Shown here: piece by piece, positions 8,278-16,220 of the stretch
Position numbering within the stretch: position 1 is the stretch's first letter
Layout of the letters: every line of letters begins with the position of its first letter
Source: an uncultured Mycobacteriaceae bacterium
GTDB taxonomy: Bacteria > Actinomycetota > Actinomycetes > Mycobacteriales > Mycobacteriaceae
Direction: 5' to 3'
Length of the DNA stretch: 35,935 bases
Assembly: GCA_902826815.1 (NCBI GenBank)
Contig: CADEGF010000014.1
Span: 79,881 to 115,815, forward strand
Position numbers and translations under genes: made by a program
Notes under the pieces: model-generated
What the model saw: only the letters and a program-made list of their open reading frames with translations
Told to the model about the DNA's origin: nothing
Databases searched by the model: none

Positions 8278-8436
8278 ATGGCTTCGCCAACAATGCTCCT
8301 CACTCCCTATGACCTCCGCGTCCAGCTTGTCAAGGACACCATCGAGCAGCACTCAAAGATTGGCGACGAGGCGGCATCCGAACTGGCCATGCAGATCCTC
8401 CACACGCTGAACTCCATTCCGGAGAAGATCCGCTAA
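8278..8436 (+). CDS. 52-residue conserved small protein (first of two paralogues)
   Basis: The protein begins MASPTMLLTPYDLRVQLVKD and ends LNSIPEKIR; 39 of its 52 residues match the 53-residue paralogue at 28138, with a one-residue length difference (HS-KIGD versus HSKKIGD). It is mostly helical, without cysteines, signal peptide or membrane segment. The pattern of two amphipathic helices around an IGDEAA turn, ending in PEKIR, matches small actinobacterial proteins that I believe are listed as DUF6307, though I cannot verify the number. A strong ribosome-binding site (AAGAAGGA) precedes the ATG. The gene converges on an orphan ABC-ATPase tail 6 bases beyond its stop. The function is unknown. 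Confidence 0.8.
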   Translation: MASPTMLLTPYDLRVQLVKDTIEQHSKIGDEAASELAMQILHTLNSIPEKIR

Positions 8437-8442
8437 CCCGCT

Positions 8443-8487
8443 TCAGAGCGAGACTTGCTCGCGGCTCGGGCGGACATCACCGATGTC
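8443..8487 (-). pseudogene. Orphan 3' tail of a sugar-ABC ATPase gene
   Basis: Read on the minus strand, this segment encodes DIGDVRPSREQVSL and a TGA stop. The intact ATPase whose stop is at 8701 ends [14 protein letters not shown], so 10 of 14 residues agree. At DNA level 35 of 45 bases match, 22 of them in the 24 nearest the stop, and many differences are at third codon positions. Homology ends abruptly before the Asp and exactly at the stop codon. It is the leftover end of a diverged second copy of the gene. Confidence 0.75.
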
Positions 8488-8700
8488 GGACCGCGGCCGG
8501 ATCACCGAACGTGCAGCCACTGCGAAATTCTGCACGAATTTTCGCAGTACGTTCACGCTCGACGTGCGTTGCCGGAGTTCAGAACACGCCAAGCAGCGTG
8601 CTTGCGTCGGCGTTTGACGATCCGAACCCGGCGCGGGCGGTCGGGGCGATCATCGAGGGGCTCGACTGAGTGGGCGGAGGTCAAACCGCCGACGGCCGGC
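8488..8700. other. Scar-like region with an inverted repeat and a coding-like fragment
   Basis: This 213-base stretch separates the orphan ATPase tail from the intact ATPase. It holds a near-perfect inverted repeat at 8519-8548 (ACTGCGAAATTC against GAATTTTCGCAGT, with a 5-base loop and one unpaired base), which could act as a bidirectional hairpin. A plus-strand frame at 8583-8669 reads AFDDPNPARAVGAIIEGLD at its end and then stops, with codon use like a genuine C-terminus (possibly TetR-like). It has no start of its own and looks like a gene fragment. Confidence 0.45.
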
Positions 8701-9795
8701 TCAGAGCGCGACGTGCTCGCGGCTGGATCGCACGTCCCCGGTATCAGCATCGAAGAAGTACGTCCGCTCCTGCGCCATCTCCAGGCCGATCTTGGTGCCC
8801 GGCTGGTAGTCGGTGCCCGCCGGTCCCTGGATGACCACCCGCGTCGGCGCCGAATCTGACGCTGTGTTCACCAGCGCGGTCACCAGGACGTGGCTGCCAA
8901 GCGGCTCCACGAAGTCGACGCGCGCGGGCACCATGCCCTGCGCGTACTGGCCGTGCAACCGCAGATGCTCGGGCCGCGCGCCGACCGTGACCGGACCGTC
9001 CGGCGTCGATACCGACGACACCACCGTGCCCCCGACGTACAGGACCCCGGACTGAACCTCGCCCGGTATGAGGTTCATCGGCGGGCTGCCCATGAACGCC
9101 GCGACGAATGTGTTCGCCGGATGGTTGTAGATCTCGTCGGGCGTGCCGATCTGCTGCACCTCGCCACCCGCCATCACACATAGCCGGTCGCCGAGCGTCA
9201 TCGCCTCGACCTGATCATGGGTGACGTAGATGGAAGTGACCGGCAGCTCTCGGTGCAATCGCTTCAGGTCGCCGCGGACCTGGTTGCGCAGTTTCGCGTC
9301 GAGGTTCGACAGCGGTTCGTCGAGCAGGAACGCCTGCGGCTGACGAACGAGCGCGCGTCCCATCGCAACTCGTTGGCGTTGGCCGCCGGACAGCTGGCCG
9401 GGCTTGCGGTCGAGTAGCTGGTCGATCTCCAGCAGCTTGGCCGTCTCGCGCACCCGTCGATCGACCTCGGCGCGTGGCGTCTTGCGCTGCCGCAGACCGT
9501 AAGCCAGATTGCGGTACACCGACATGTGCGGGTACAGCGCGTAGTTCTGGAACACCATCGCGATATCGCGCTCACCCGGCGCCAGGCCGTTGACGACCGT
9601 GCTGCCGATCCTGATCTCGCCCGACGTCGGCTTGTCGAGCCCTGCGAGCAGTCGCAGCGCGGTGCTCTTCCCGCATCCAGACGGCCCGACGAGGATCAGG
9701 AACTCCCCGTCGGCCACCGTCAGGTTGAAGTTCTTGAGGGCGACGACATCGCCCGGGTAACGCCGTGTGACGTCACGGAACTCGACTTCCGCCAT
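8701..9795 (-). CDS. ugpC: Sugar ABC importer ATPase (UgpC/MsmK type)
   Basis: The protein has 364 residues with the start at 9795, 2 bases after the upstream permease stop. Walker A GPSGCGKS is at 37-44, the Q-loop at [13 protein letters not shown], the ABC signature LSGGQ at 135-139, Walker B AFLLDEP at 155-161 and the switch His in VTHDQ. After about residue 235 there is a TOBE/MOP regulatory domain typical of MalK/UgpC ATPases that power CUT1 carbohydrate importers. It works at the inner face of the membrane with the two permeases and lipoprotein encoded upstream. It is the last gene of the nine-gene operon; its final 14 codons recur as an orphan at 8443. The symbol denotes the family, not a proven glycerol-phosphate substrate. 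Confidence 0.9.
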   Translation of the reverse strand: MAEVEFRDVTRRYPGDVVALKNFNLTVADGEFLILVGPSGCGKSTALRLLAGLDKPTSGEIRIGSTVVNGLAPGERDIAMVFQNYALYPHMSVYRNLAYGLRQRKTPRAEVDRRVRETAKLLEIDQLLDRKPGQLSGGQRQRVAMGRALVRQPQAFLLDEPLSNLDAKLRNQVRGDLKRLHRELPVTSIYVTHDQVEAMTLGDRLCVMAGGEVQQIGTPDEIYNHPANTFVAAFMGSPPMNLIPGEVQSGVLYVGGTVVSSVSTPDGPVTVGARPEHLRLHGQYAQGMVPARVDFVEPLGSHVLVTALVNTASDSAPTRVVIQGPAGTDYQPGTKIGLEMAQERTYFFDADTGDVRSSREHVAL

Positions 9796-9797
9796 CC

Positions 9798-10706
9798 TCA
9801 ACCCTTCAATCCGGTGCTCGCGACCGACTGCACGAAGTAGCGCTGCGCTCCGACGAACACCAGGAGCATCGGCAGCAGGCTCATCACGTTGGCCGCCATC
9901 AGCAGGGGCCACTTCACCCGGTGCGCGCCCTGGAAGTAGCTGAGCCCCAACGGGATCGTCATCTGGTCCTGCGTAGTAATGACGATCAGCGGCCACAGGA
10001 AGTCGTTCCACGACGTCAGGACGGTGAGCGCCGCCAACGTCGACAGCGCGGGCAGCGACAAGGGCAGGATGATCTTGAACAGCACGCCGATCCGCGACGT
10101 TCCGTCGACCCGGGCGGCCTCCTCCAGCTCGACGGGCACCGTCAGGAAGAACTGACGCAGGAAGAAGATGCCGAACGCCGTCGCCAGGTTCGGCAGCATC
10201 AGCGCGCCGATGTGGTCGATGCCCAGCCCCTCCCACACGTTGTCACCGAACCACTTGACGATGAGGAACACCGGGATCATCGTGACCTGGAACGGCACCA
10301 TCAGCGTCGCCATCAGGGTGACGAAAAGCGCTCCGCGGCCGAGGAATCGGACACGCGCGAACGCGTAGCCGGCGAGGCTGCAGACGATCAAGTTGCTCGC
10401 GAGAACCACCAGCGTCACCAATGCGCTGTTGAGGAAGAAGTGCCCGAACGGCGCCGACGCCCACGCCTCGGAGTAGTTGGAGAACCGTGGCGACTCGGGG
10501 ATCAGTACCGGCGGAAAGCGATTGGCTTCACCTTCGGTCTCCAGCGAGGTGATGAGCATCCACAGCAGCGGCACGATCAGGATGAAGGTCAACGGGATGA
10601 GGACCAGGTGCCATGGACTGAACGGCAGCCGCCAACGAGAGGTCGGCTGAGGCGACTTGGTAAGCGGCGCAGCCGTTTCGGCGGGCGGCAGTTGTGTGGT
10701 CGTCAT
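9798..10706 (-). CDS. Sugar ABC permease (MalG/UgpE type)
   Basis: This 302-residue membrane protein starts at ATG 10706, overlapping the upstream permease stop by 4 bases. It has a Pro/Thr-rich cytoplasmic N-terminus, a first helix at about 32-52 (HLVLIPLTFILIVPLLWMLI) and about five further helices. The EAA loop reads EEAARVDGTSRIGVLFKIILPLSLP, which docks into the ATPase. The C-terminal motif (GAQRYFVQSVASTGLKG) is typical of MalG-like permeases of CUT1 importers. It pairs with the permease at 10703-11593 to form the channel. The ATPase gene follows after 2 bases. Confidence 0.9.
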   Translation of the reverse strand: MTTTQLPPAETAAPLTKSPQPTSRWRLPFSPWHLVLIPLTFILIVPLLWMLITSLETEGEANRFPPVLIPESPRFSNYSEAWASAPFGHFFLNSALVTLVVLASNLIVCSLAGYAFARVRFLGRGALFVTLMATLMVPFQVTMIPVFLIVKWFGDNVWEGLGIDHIGALMLPNLATAFGIFFLRQFFLTVPVELEEAARVDGTSRIGVLFKIILPLSLPALSTLAALTVLTSWNDFLWPLIVITTQDQMTIPLGLSYFQGAHRVKWPLLMAANVMSLLPMLLVFVGAQRYFVQSVASTGLKG

Positions 10707-11593
10707 GAGTACACGTGCCTGCGGGCGAGCCGGAACTGCACGGCGGTGATCACCAGGATGACGAGGAACAACGCGTAGGCCATCGCCGCGGCGTAGCCGG
10801 CGTCGAATTGCACGAACGCCCGGTCCCACAGGTAGTAGACGATGACGGTGGTGGCGCGCAGCGGGCCGCCGCGGGTGGTGACGTAGACCTCGTCGAAGAG
10901 CTGCAGCGCGTTGATCGTCAGCCAGACGACCATGAACAGGTTCGCGGGCCCGAGCAGCGGAACGGTGATGGTGCGGAACCGGGTGAACGCGGACGCCCCG
11001 TCGATCGCGGCCGCCTCGTGCAGTTCCGGTGGAACACCTTGCAGTGCCGCCAGATACACGATCACCGAAAAACCCGTCCAGCCCCAGATCGTCATCGCCA
11101 CGATCACGTACAACGCTTGCGACGGCGACGCCAGGAACGGCTGCGACGGTGCGCCGACCGCGTTCAGCGCCGCGTTGACCAGCCCGTAGTCACGGTCGGT
11201 CAGCCACAGGAAGATGATGCCCTGCGAGATCGTCGACACCGCCATGGTGATGTAGGCGGCCGTCCGGTAGACCGAGATGAACCGCACCGAGCGGTTCAGC
11301 GCGACGGCGACGAGCAAGCCGACGATCATCGTGCCCGGCACGAACAGGGCCGTGTAGACGATGGTGTGCTTGATCGCCTCGACGAACACCGGGTCGTCGG
11401 CCAGCTTCTTGTAGTTGTCGAAGCCGACCCACGGCGTCTCGTCGCTGAGCAGGTCGGACTTCTGGAACGACAACTGCAGCGACATCAGCACCGGCAGCAG
11501 GCCGAAGATCCCGATCAGGATGGCCGCCGGACTCACCAGCGCCCATCCCGAAACGGTGTCTGTGCGGCTCAGCCGCCGAAGCAGTGCGGGCAT
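10703..11593 (-). CDS. Sugar ABC permease (MalF/UgpA type)
   Basis: This 296-residue protein begins at ATG 11593, giving the N-terminus MPALLRRLSRTDTVSGW; the frame is open further upstream but would run into the binding-protein gene. Six hydrophobic segments are evident. The EAA loop is HEAAAIDGASAFTRFRTITVPLL, and TTRGGPLRATTVIVYYLW is a usual C-terminal motif of the UgpA/MalF group. It is the channel partner of the MalG-like permease and couples to the UgpC-type ATPase. The start lies 7 bases after the binding-protein stop. Confidence 0.9.
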   Translation of the reverse strand: MPALLRRLSRTDTVSGWALVSPAAILIGIFGLLPVLMSLQLSFQKSDLLSDETPWVGFDNYKKLADDPVFVEAIKHTIVYTALFVPGTMIVGLLVAVALNRSVRFISVYRTAAYITMAVSTISQGIIFLWLTDRDYGLVNAALNAVGAPSQPFLASPSQALYVIVAMTIWGWTGFSVIVYLAALQGVPPELHEAAAIDGASAFTRFRTITVPLLGPANLFMVVWLTINALQLFDEVYVTTRGGPLRATTVIVYYLWDRAFVQFDAGYAAAMAYALFLVILVITAVQFRLARRHVYS

Positions 11594-11600
11594 CGACTCC

Positions 11601-12887
11601 CTACTTCTCCGCCAGCTTCTCGTCCGCTGCCTTGGCTGCACCGTCGAGGGCGGCCTTGGGCTGGTCCTTGCCCAGCATGACAGCCACGATCGCCTGGCCG
11701 AGCGCTTCGGAGATCGCCGGATACTGTTCGACCTGCGGCCTGACCGTGTGGACGTTCTTCAGGTTCGCGACGAACTCCGCTGTGCCAGGCACGTTCTTGT
11801 TCAGCTCGTCGACGACGGACTTGTCGTCACCGACCGAGGCGCGGATCGGCAGATCGCCGGTCTGCAACGAGAACGTCTTGACCTGCTCGGGCGCCGACAA
11901 CCATTTCACGAAGTCGATGGCGGCCTGCTTACGCTTGTCGCCGTTGTCGAACACGACCCAGTTGTCGGGTCCGGCGATGGTCTGATGCCCGCCGCTCGAA
12001 CCGGCGTAGGTGGGCATCACCTGCACGCCGTACTCGATGTCGGACAGCTGGCTGAGATCCCACGGGCCGGTGACCAGCATCGCGATCTTGCCGCTGTTCA
12101 TCAGCTTCGGCCCGTTCTCATTGGTGGTGTCGAGATACAGCGATTTATCGTCGACGGCCATCTGCTGCAGTGTCGTCAGCGCCTTGACGCCGGCCTCGGA
12201 GTTGAAGGTGGCCTTCGTGTTGTCCGAGTTCAGAAGGTCGCCGCCGGCCTCCCAGAGCATCGGCAGCCAGTGCCACACCGTGTCTTCGCTGCCGTCGGCG
12301 GGGATCAGCCAGCCGTACTGCCCCTTGGCGGGGTCGGTCAGTTTGGCTGCAGCGGCACGGAAGTCGTCCCAGGTCCAGTTCGGCGTCGGCGGCTCGACAC
12401 CGGCATCGGCGAACAGCTTCTTGTTGTAGACGATCGCGAGGTTGTCGACCAGTGCGGGTACGCCGATGACCTTGTCGCCGACGGTTGCGGCCTTGCGCTC
12501 CGCCTCGTAGAAGTCGTCCCATTTCCAGTCCGGCTTCGCAACTTCCTCGGTCATGTCGACCAGCGAGGAGATCTTGGCGATGTTCGGTGCCCATGACCCG
12601 AACATGTATGCGACGTCGGGTGCGCTGTTGCCGCGGACCGCGGTAAGAACCTTCTGCAGCACAAGGTCATTGGAGGAATACAACTCGGACACCTTGACGT
12701 CCGGATTCTCCTTGTTGTACTGGTCGACCAGGCCCTTGAAGGCCTCACCTTCGGTGTCCTGGTAGCCGTGCCACACCTGGATCTCGGTGGGGCCGGACGA
12801 CGACTCCTCGCTGCCCCCACCGCCGCACGCGGCGAGGACGAGTGCAAGGACGGCGATCAGTGCGATGCACAACCTACGTCGAATCAC
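11601..12887 (-). CDS. Sugar ABC importer substrate-binding lipoprotein (family 1)
   Basis: The protein has 428 residues and starts at a GTG with a strong AAGGAG ribosome-binding site at 12895-12900. The signal peptide MIRRRLCIALIAVLALVLAAC ends in an LAAC lipobox, giving a lipid-anchored Cys21. Extracellular solute-binding family 1 features follow: EIQVWHGYQDTEGEAFKGLV, FNKENPDVKV-like text, a ligand-cleft segment VPALVDNLAIVYNKKLF and the aromatic-rich PNWTWDDFRAAA. It captures an oligosaccharide or glycoside at the outer membrane face and delivers it to the two permeases. Its position between the GH4 gene and the permeases suggests that the GH4 substrate is the imported sugar. Confidence 0.9.
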   Translation of the reverse strand: MIRRRLCIALIAVLALVLAACGGGGSEESSSGPTEIQVWHGYQDTEGEAFKGLVDQYNKENPDVKVSELYSSNDLVLQKVLTAVRGNSAPDVAYMFGSWAPNIAKISSLVDMTEEVAKPDWKWDDFYEAERKAATVGDKVIGVPALVDNLAIVYNKKLFADAGVEPPTPNWTWDDFRAAAAKLTDPAKGQYGWLIPADGSEDTVWHWLPMLWEAGGDLLNSDNTKATFNSEAGVKALTTLQQMAVDDKSLYLDTTNENGPKLMNSGKIAMLVTGPWDLSQLSDIEYGVQVMPTYAGSSGGHQTIAGPDNWVVFDNGDKRKQAAIDFVKWLSAPEQVKTFSLQTGDLPIRASVGDDKSVVDELNKNVPGTAEFVANLKNVHTVRPQVEQYPAISEALGQAIVAVMLGKDQPKAALDGAAKAADEKLAEK

Positions 12888-12899
12888 GGTGACACTCCT

Positions 12900-14252
12900 T
12901 TAGTTGGCGATATCTCGGGCGAGGATTGGAGCCGCCCCGGCGGCGACATCAGGCCGGGTACGCAGTTCTTTGGGTAAAAGGTCGCCGTGCGCGGTCGTCA
13001 GTTCGTCGCACAGTTCCCAGATTTGGTCGACGGTCAGCGTCGCGGCGGTGTTCGGGTCGACCATCGCCGCCGCGCGGACCAGTCGCGGGTCCCCCTCGAC
13101 TGCGGCGCGCACGGTGAGGTCGACCGGGCCGAGGAAGCCCCGGTTCAGTGCCGCGCATTGCGGCGGCAGGTCGCCGACTTTCATCGGGTGCGCGCCGAGT
13201 GCGTCCAACAGCGTCGGCACCTCGACGGCAACGCCTTCGGGCAGGTTGGTGATCAGCCCGTCGTTGACGACATTGGCGGAGATGACGCGCGGCGTCCCGG
13301 TTTCCAGGGAATGAATCACCTGTGGGGCGTACTCCGTCGAACTGGTGTCGATCGGCAGCTCGTGCTTGTCAGCCAATTCCGTTCGTACCCTCTGGTACTC
13401 GGCGAGGTTCGCTTCGCTGATGGACACGTATTCGCCGACGTTGATCCGCAGCCGCTCGATCTCGGCGGGATCATGCAGATACCAGCCGACGTATTCGCTG
13501 CTGTGCTCGCTGGTTTCGGTGGGGTAGTAGCCGAGCCGGCGGTACATGTCGACACGGACGCGCCTGCGCAGTTCCGGGTCGGTGGCGATGCGCGCGTCCA
13601 GCAGCGGATAGAGGTTCTCGCCGCCGCGTTCCCAGCGGAGTATCCAGCCCTGGTGGTTGACACCCGCCGACCAGTAGGAGACGTCGTCGTAGGGCACGTC
13701 GATGAGCTCGCAGAGGCCGACCATCGTCCAGTACACGGAGTGGCACAAGCCCAGCACCTTCAACCGCGGCGCGACCGCATGCAGGTACGAGATGTTCATG
13801 GCCATCGGGTTGGTGTAGTTCAGCAGCCAGGCGTCGGGGCACACCTCGGCCATATCGCGGGCGATGCCGGCCAGCACCGGGAAGGTCCGCAATCCACGGA
13901 AGATTCCGCCGACGCCGATCGTGTCGCCGATGGTCTGCTTGAGCCCGTAGCGCGCCGGGATCTCGAAGTCGCGCACCGTCGCTTCGTGCATGCCGACCTG
14001 GATGACGTTGATGACGTAGTCCGCGCCGTCGAGTGCGCGGCGACGGTCTTTGGTGGCGACGATCTCGGGCTCGGCGCCCGCCGCGGTCGCGGTGGCCCGC
14101 GCGATCGCCTCCGCCGTCTCCAACCGCTCGGCGTCGATGTCGTGCAGCACCACCCGGGTCGCGCTCAGCTCGGGGAACGACAGGATGTCGCCGAGCAGCT
14201 CGCGGGTGAACTCGACGCTGCCCGCGCCGATGATGACGACAGTGGGTTTCAC
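12900..14252 (-). CDS. GH4-family NAD-dependent glycosidase, alpha-galactosidase-type signature
   Basis: The protein has 450 residues from a GTG at 14252 that overlaps the upstream stop (GTGA). The nucleotide-binding N-terminus VVIIGAGSVEFTRELLGD is at about 5-22, DTIGVGGIFRGLR at about 110-122 and NYTNPM at 145-150. The metal-binding motif is C170-H171-S172-V173, with a further candidate ligand His200 in VNHQGW. GH4 enzymes cleave by NAD-assisted oxidation/elimination with Mn2+. In that family a CHSV motif has been linked to alpha-galactosidases, while CDMP and CNVP-type motifs mark phospho-glycosidases, so an unphosphorylated alpha-galactoside is the best guess. No signal peptide is present, so it acts in the cytosol after import. 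Confidence 0.85.
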   Translation of the reverse strand: MKPTVVIIGAGSVEFTRELLGDILSFPELSATRVVLHDIDAERLETAEAIARATATAAGAEPEIVATKDRRRALDGADYVINVIQVGMHEATVRDFEIPARYGLKQTIGDTIGVGGIFRGLRTFPVLAGIARDMAEVCPDAWLLNYTNPMAMNISYLHAVAPRLKVLGLCHSVYWTMVGLCELIDVPYDDVSYWSAGVNHQGWILRWERGGENLYPLLDARIATDPELRRRVRVDMYRRLGYYPTETSEHSSEYVGWYLHDPAEIERLRINVGEYVSISEANLAEYQRVRTELADKHELPIDTSSTEYAPQVIHSLETGTPRVISANVVNDGLITNLPEGVAVEVPTLLDALGAHPMKVGDLPPQCAALNRGFLGPVDLTVRAAVEGDPRLVRAAAMVDPNTAATLTVDQIWELCDELTTAHGDLLPKELRTRPDVAAGAAPILARDIAN

Positions 14253-15202
14253 TTCACCGCCTTGCGTTCCGTCGACGCGTCGGCCACGACGGCCTCGGTG
14301 AGATCCTCGCCGCGCTTCTCGTCGCTGTAGACCATCAGCGTCGAGCCGACGAGCGCGAGCACGATGCCAATCGCGCCGTAGGGGGTGGGCAGGGTCTGGT
14401 AGGCGATCAGCGAGATGATGACGGTGAGAGCGGGCGCCAACGCGTTCGTCGTCGGCGCCACGATGGAGGCCTTGCCGCGGGCGAGGGCCATCACGAGGAA
14501 CAGCGCGCCGACCGCATTCAGAACCTGGGTGACGGCCGTCAACGCCGGTGCCTGCCAGGGGAAGTCGGTGGGAAGGCCGCCGACCATGAAGAGCGCGACG
14601 GGGATCAGCAGCAGCCCGCTGATCGTCATCCATCCGAAGGTGGTGGCCTCGTTGACGCCGATGGTCGCGGTCTTGCGCATGAAGTAGGCCTGCACGCCCC
14701 ATGCCACGCAGATCAGGATCGCCAGCAGCAGCCACGGACCCTTTGATTCCTCGGCTTCGCCGCCGGTGATGGTGAACAGCACGATGGCGGCCAGCGCCAT
14801 GATGAGGCCGACGACAGCCAGAGGCTTGAGCCGTTCGCGCAGCAGCACCATCGCCATCAAGACGGTGATCGCGGGGGAGATCGAGATGATCGGGAAGATC
14901 AGGTAGGCCGGACCCATCGTCAGCGCCTGGAACAGGATGAGCTGGCCGCCTGCGCCGGTGAGGCCGATCAGCAGCCCGTAGATCGTCGCGGCCGGCCGGC
15001 GGTCCCAGCGTTGGCCGCGCAGGATGAAAGCGGCCGGGATGATCATCGTCAGCGCCCAGATGCTGTAGATCATCTCGTCGGGATAGCCGTACTTCGTCGC
15101 GGGCAGGGCGGAGAATGCGCCCCAGACACCCCAGAACAGGATCAGCAGCGCAGCGTAGAAGATCCAGCTACGGGTCTGCGTCGTGGCAGTTGTCTCAGTC
15201 AA
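14249..15202 (-). CDS. DMT/EamA-family transporter
   Basis: The protein has 317 residues from a TTG start at 15202, with GAGGTG about 7 bases upstream. Ten hydrophobic segments fall into two EamA-type halves; the second half ends SLIAYQTLPTPYGAIGIVLALVGSTLMVYSDEKRG. The first helix pair (SWIFYAALLILFWGVWGAFSALPA) is typical of the drug/metabolite transporter superfamily. It sits inside the sugar operon between the kinase and GH4 genes, 6 bases after the kinase stop and overlapping the GH4 start, so it is co-translated with a catabolic pathway that already has an ABC importer. It might import the released monosaccharide or export an inhibitory product; neither can be told from sequence. Confidence 0.85.
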   Translation of the reverse strand: MTETTATTQTRSWIFYAALLILFWGVWGAFSALPATKYGYPDEMIYSIWALTMIIPAAFILRGQRWDRRPAATIYGLLIGLTGAGGQLILFQALTMGPAYLIFPIISISPAITVLMAMVLLRERLKPLAVVGLIMALAAIVLFTITGGEAEESKGPWLLLAILICVAWGVQAYFMRKTATIGVNEATTFGWMTISGLLLIPVALFMVGGLPTDFPWQAPALTAVTQVLNAVGALFLVMALARGKASIVAPTTNALAPALTVIISLIAYQTLPTPYGAIGIVLALVGSTLMVYSDEKRGEDLTEAVVADASTERKAVK

Positions 15203-15208
15203 GATGAT

Positions 15209-16186
15209 TCACCTCGTCGAGTCGTTCTCGGAAAGTTGTTGCACAGCATCCGGACTCAACGGATTCCCGCTGTGCTTGGCGGCGTACAGCGCGGCGCCCA
15301 CCGCCGGATCGAGCCTCGGACGCTGCAGGTCGTACTTGGCTGGAGCGCCCTGCAGCGCGGCGACGAACAGCGTGAGAAAGCCGTCGTCGGAGAACATGCC
15401 GCCCGAGTAGGACACCGCGACGGTTTCGTCGTCGGTGAACCCGACAAGGGTGCGGGTGGTTTCGATCAGCGTGACGAGCTCGCCGGCCGCCGCGGACAGG
15501 ATGCGCTGTGATTCCTGGTCGCCGGCGCGGGCGGCCTCGGTGACCGTCGTGGCCAGGGCGGCGATCTTGCTGCGGTTGCCCTTCCAGGTGTCGATCACCA
15601 GGCTGACGACGTCGAGGTCACCCCCGACCTCCAGCCGGTCCTTCATCAGTTGGTGCAGCGGCCCGCGCGGCAGCCTGCCGTCGCTCATCCGCGAGAACGC
15701 ATTGAGGCCTTGGGCGGCAATCCAATACGCCGAGCCCTCGTCGCCGAAGAGCTCGCCCCAGCCGCCGACCCGGTGGCCGACGCCCTGGCGTTCGCCGTAG
15801 GTCATCGACCCGGTTCCGCTGATGACGTTGATGCCGTCCTCGCCTGCGAGTGAGCCGGCCCAACCGCACACCATGTCGTTGTTGCAGCTGTACCGGTCGT
15901 GGCCGAGCACACCGGCAGGGACGGCGTCGAGCTGTTCGATGTCGCCGCTGGCCTCGCCGTAGCCGGGAAGGCCGAAGAACGCGGCGTCGATATCGGTTGG
16001 CTTGATTCCGGCCTGGGTGCAGATGTCCGTAACACCCTGCGCGAGAGACTTTTCGACGACATCGAAGCCGTCGTTGAAGTAGTAGGACGTCGGCGCAGTG
16101 GCGCGGGCTATGACACGTCCGGCATCGTCGATGAGCGCGAACGCCGTCTTCGAACCCCCGCCGTCGACCCCGAGATAACGAGCCAT
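15209..16186 (-). CDS. BadF/NAGK-family sugar or amino-sugar kinase
   Basis: The protein has 325 residues from ATG 16186. The ATP-binding hairpin DGGGSKT is at 8-14, followed by the family's GLPGYGEASGD and NDMVCGWAGSL segments, the ISGTGSM phosphate-2 loop, GGWGELFGDEGSAYWIA and a late SGGMFSDD. This is the BadF/BadG/N-acetylglucosamine-kinase branch of the actin-like ATPases. In this operon the likely reaction is ATP-dependent 6-phosphorylation of N-acetylgalactosamine, N-acetylglucosamine or a related amino sugar, feeding the AgaS-type enzyme next door. It lies 34 bases after agaS and 6 bases before the DMT transporter gene. Confidence 0.82.
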   Translation of the reverse strand: MARYLGVDGGGSKTAFALIDDAGRVIARATAPTSYYFNDGFDVVEKSLAQGVTDICTQAGIKPTDIDAAFFGLPGYGEASGDIEQLDAVPAGVLGHDRYSCNNDMVCGWAGSLAGEDGINVISGTGSMTYGERQGVGHRVGGWGELFGDEGSAYWIAAQGLNAFSRMSDGRLPRGPLHQLMKDRLEVGGDLDVVSLVIDTWKGNRSKIAALATTVTEAARAGDQESQRILSAAAGELVTLIETTRTLVGFTDDETVAVSYSGGMFSDDGFLTLFVAALQGAPAKYDLQRPRLDPAVGAALYAAKHSGNPLSPDAVQQLSENDSTR

Positions 16187-16220
16187 CGCTATAGTCCAAT
16201 CTTCTTCGCGCAGGCGCTCA

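Noticed and set aside
8519-8548. Inverted repeat as the end of an insertion sequence
   Set aside because: There is no transposase, no partner terminal repeat and no target duplication; it is recorded only as a hairpin within a scar region.
9796-10236. N-terminal extension of the ABC ATPase frame into the permease gene
   Set aside because: The ATPase family starts a few residues before its Walker A strand, which fits ATG 9795; the extension overlaps a strongly coding permease in another frame.
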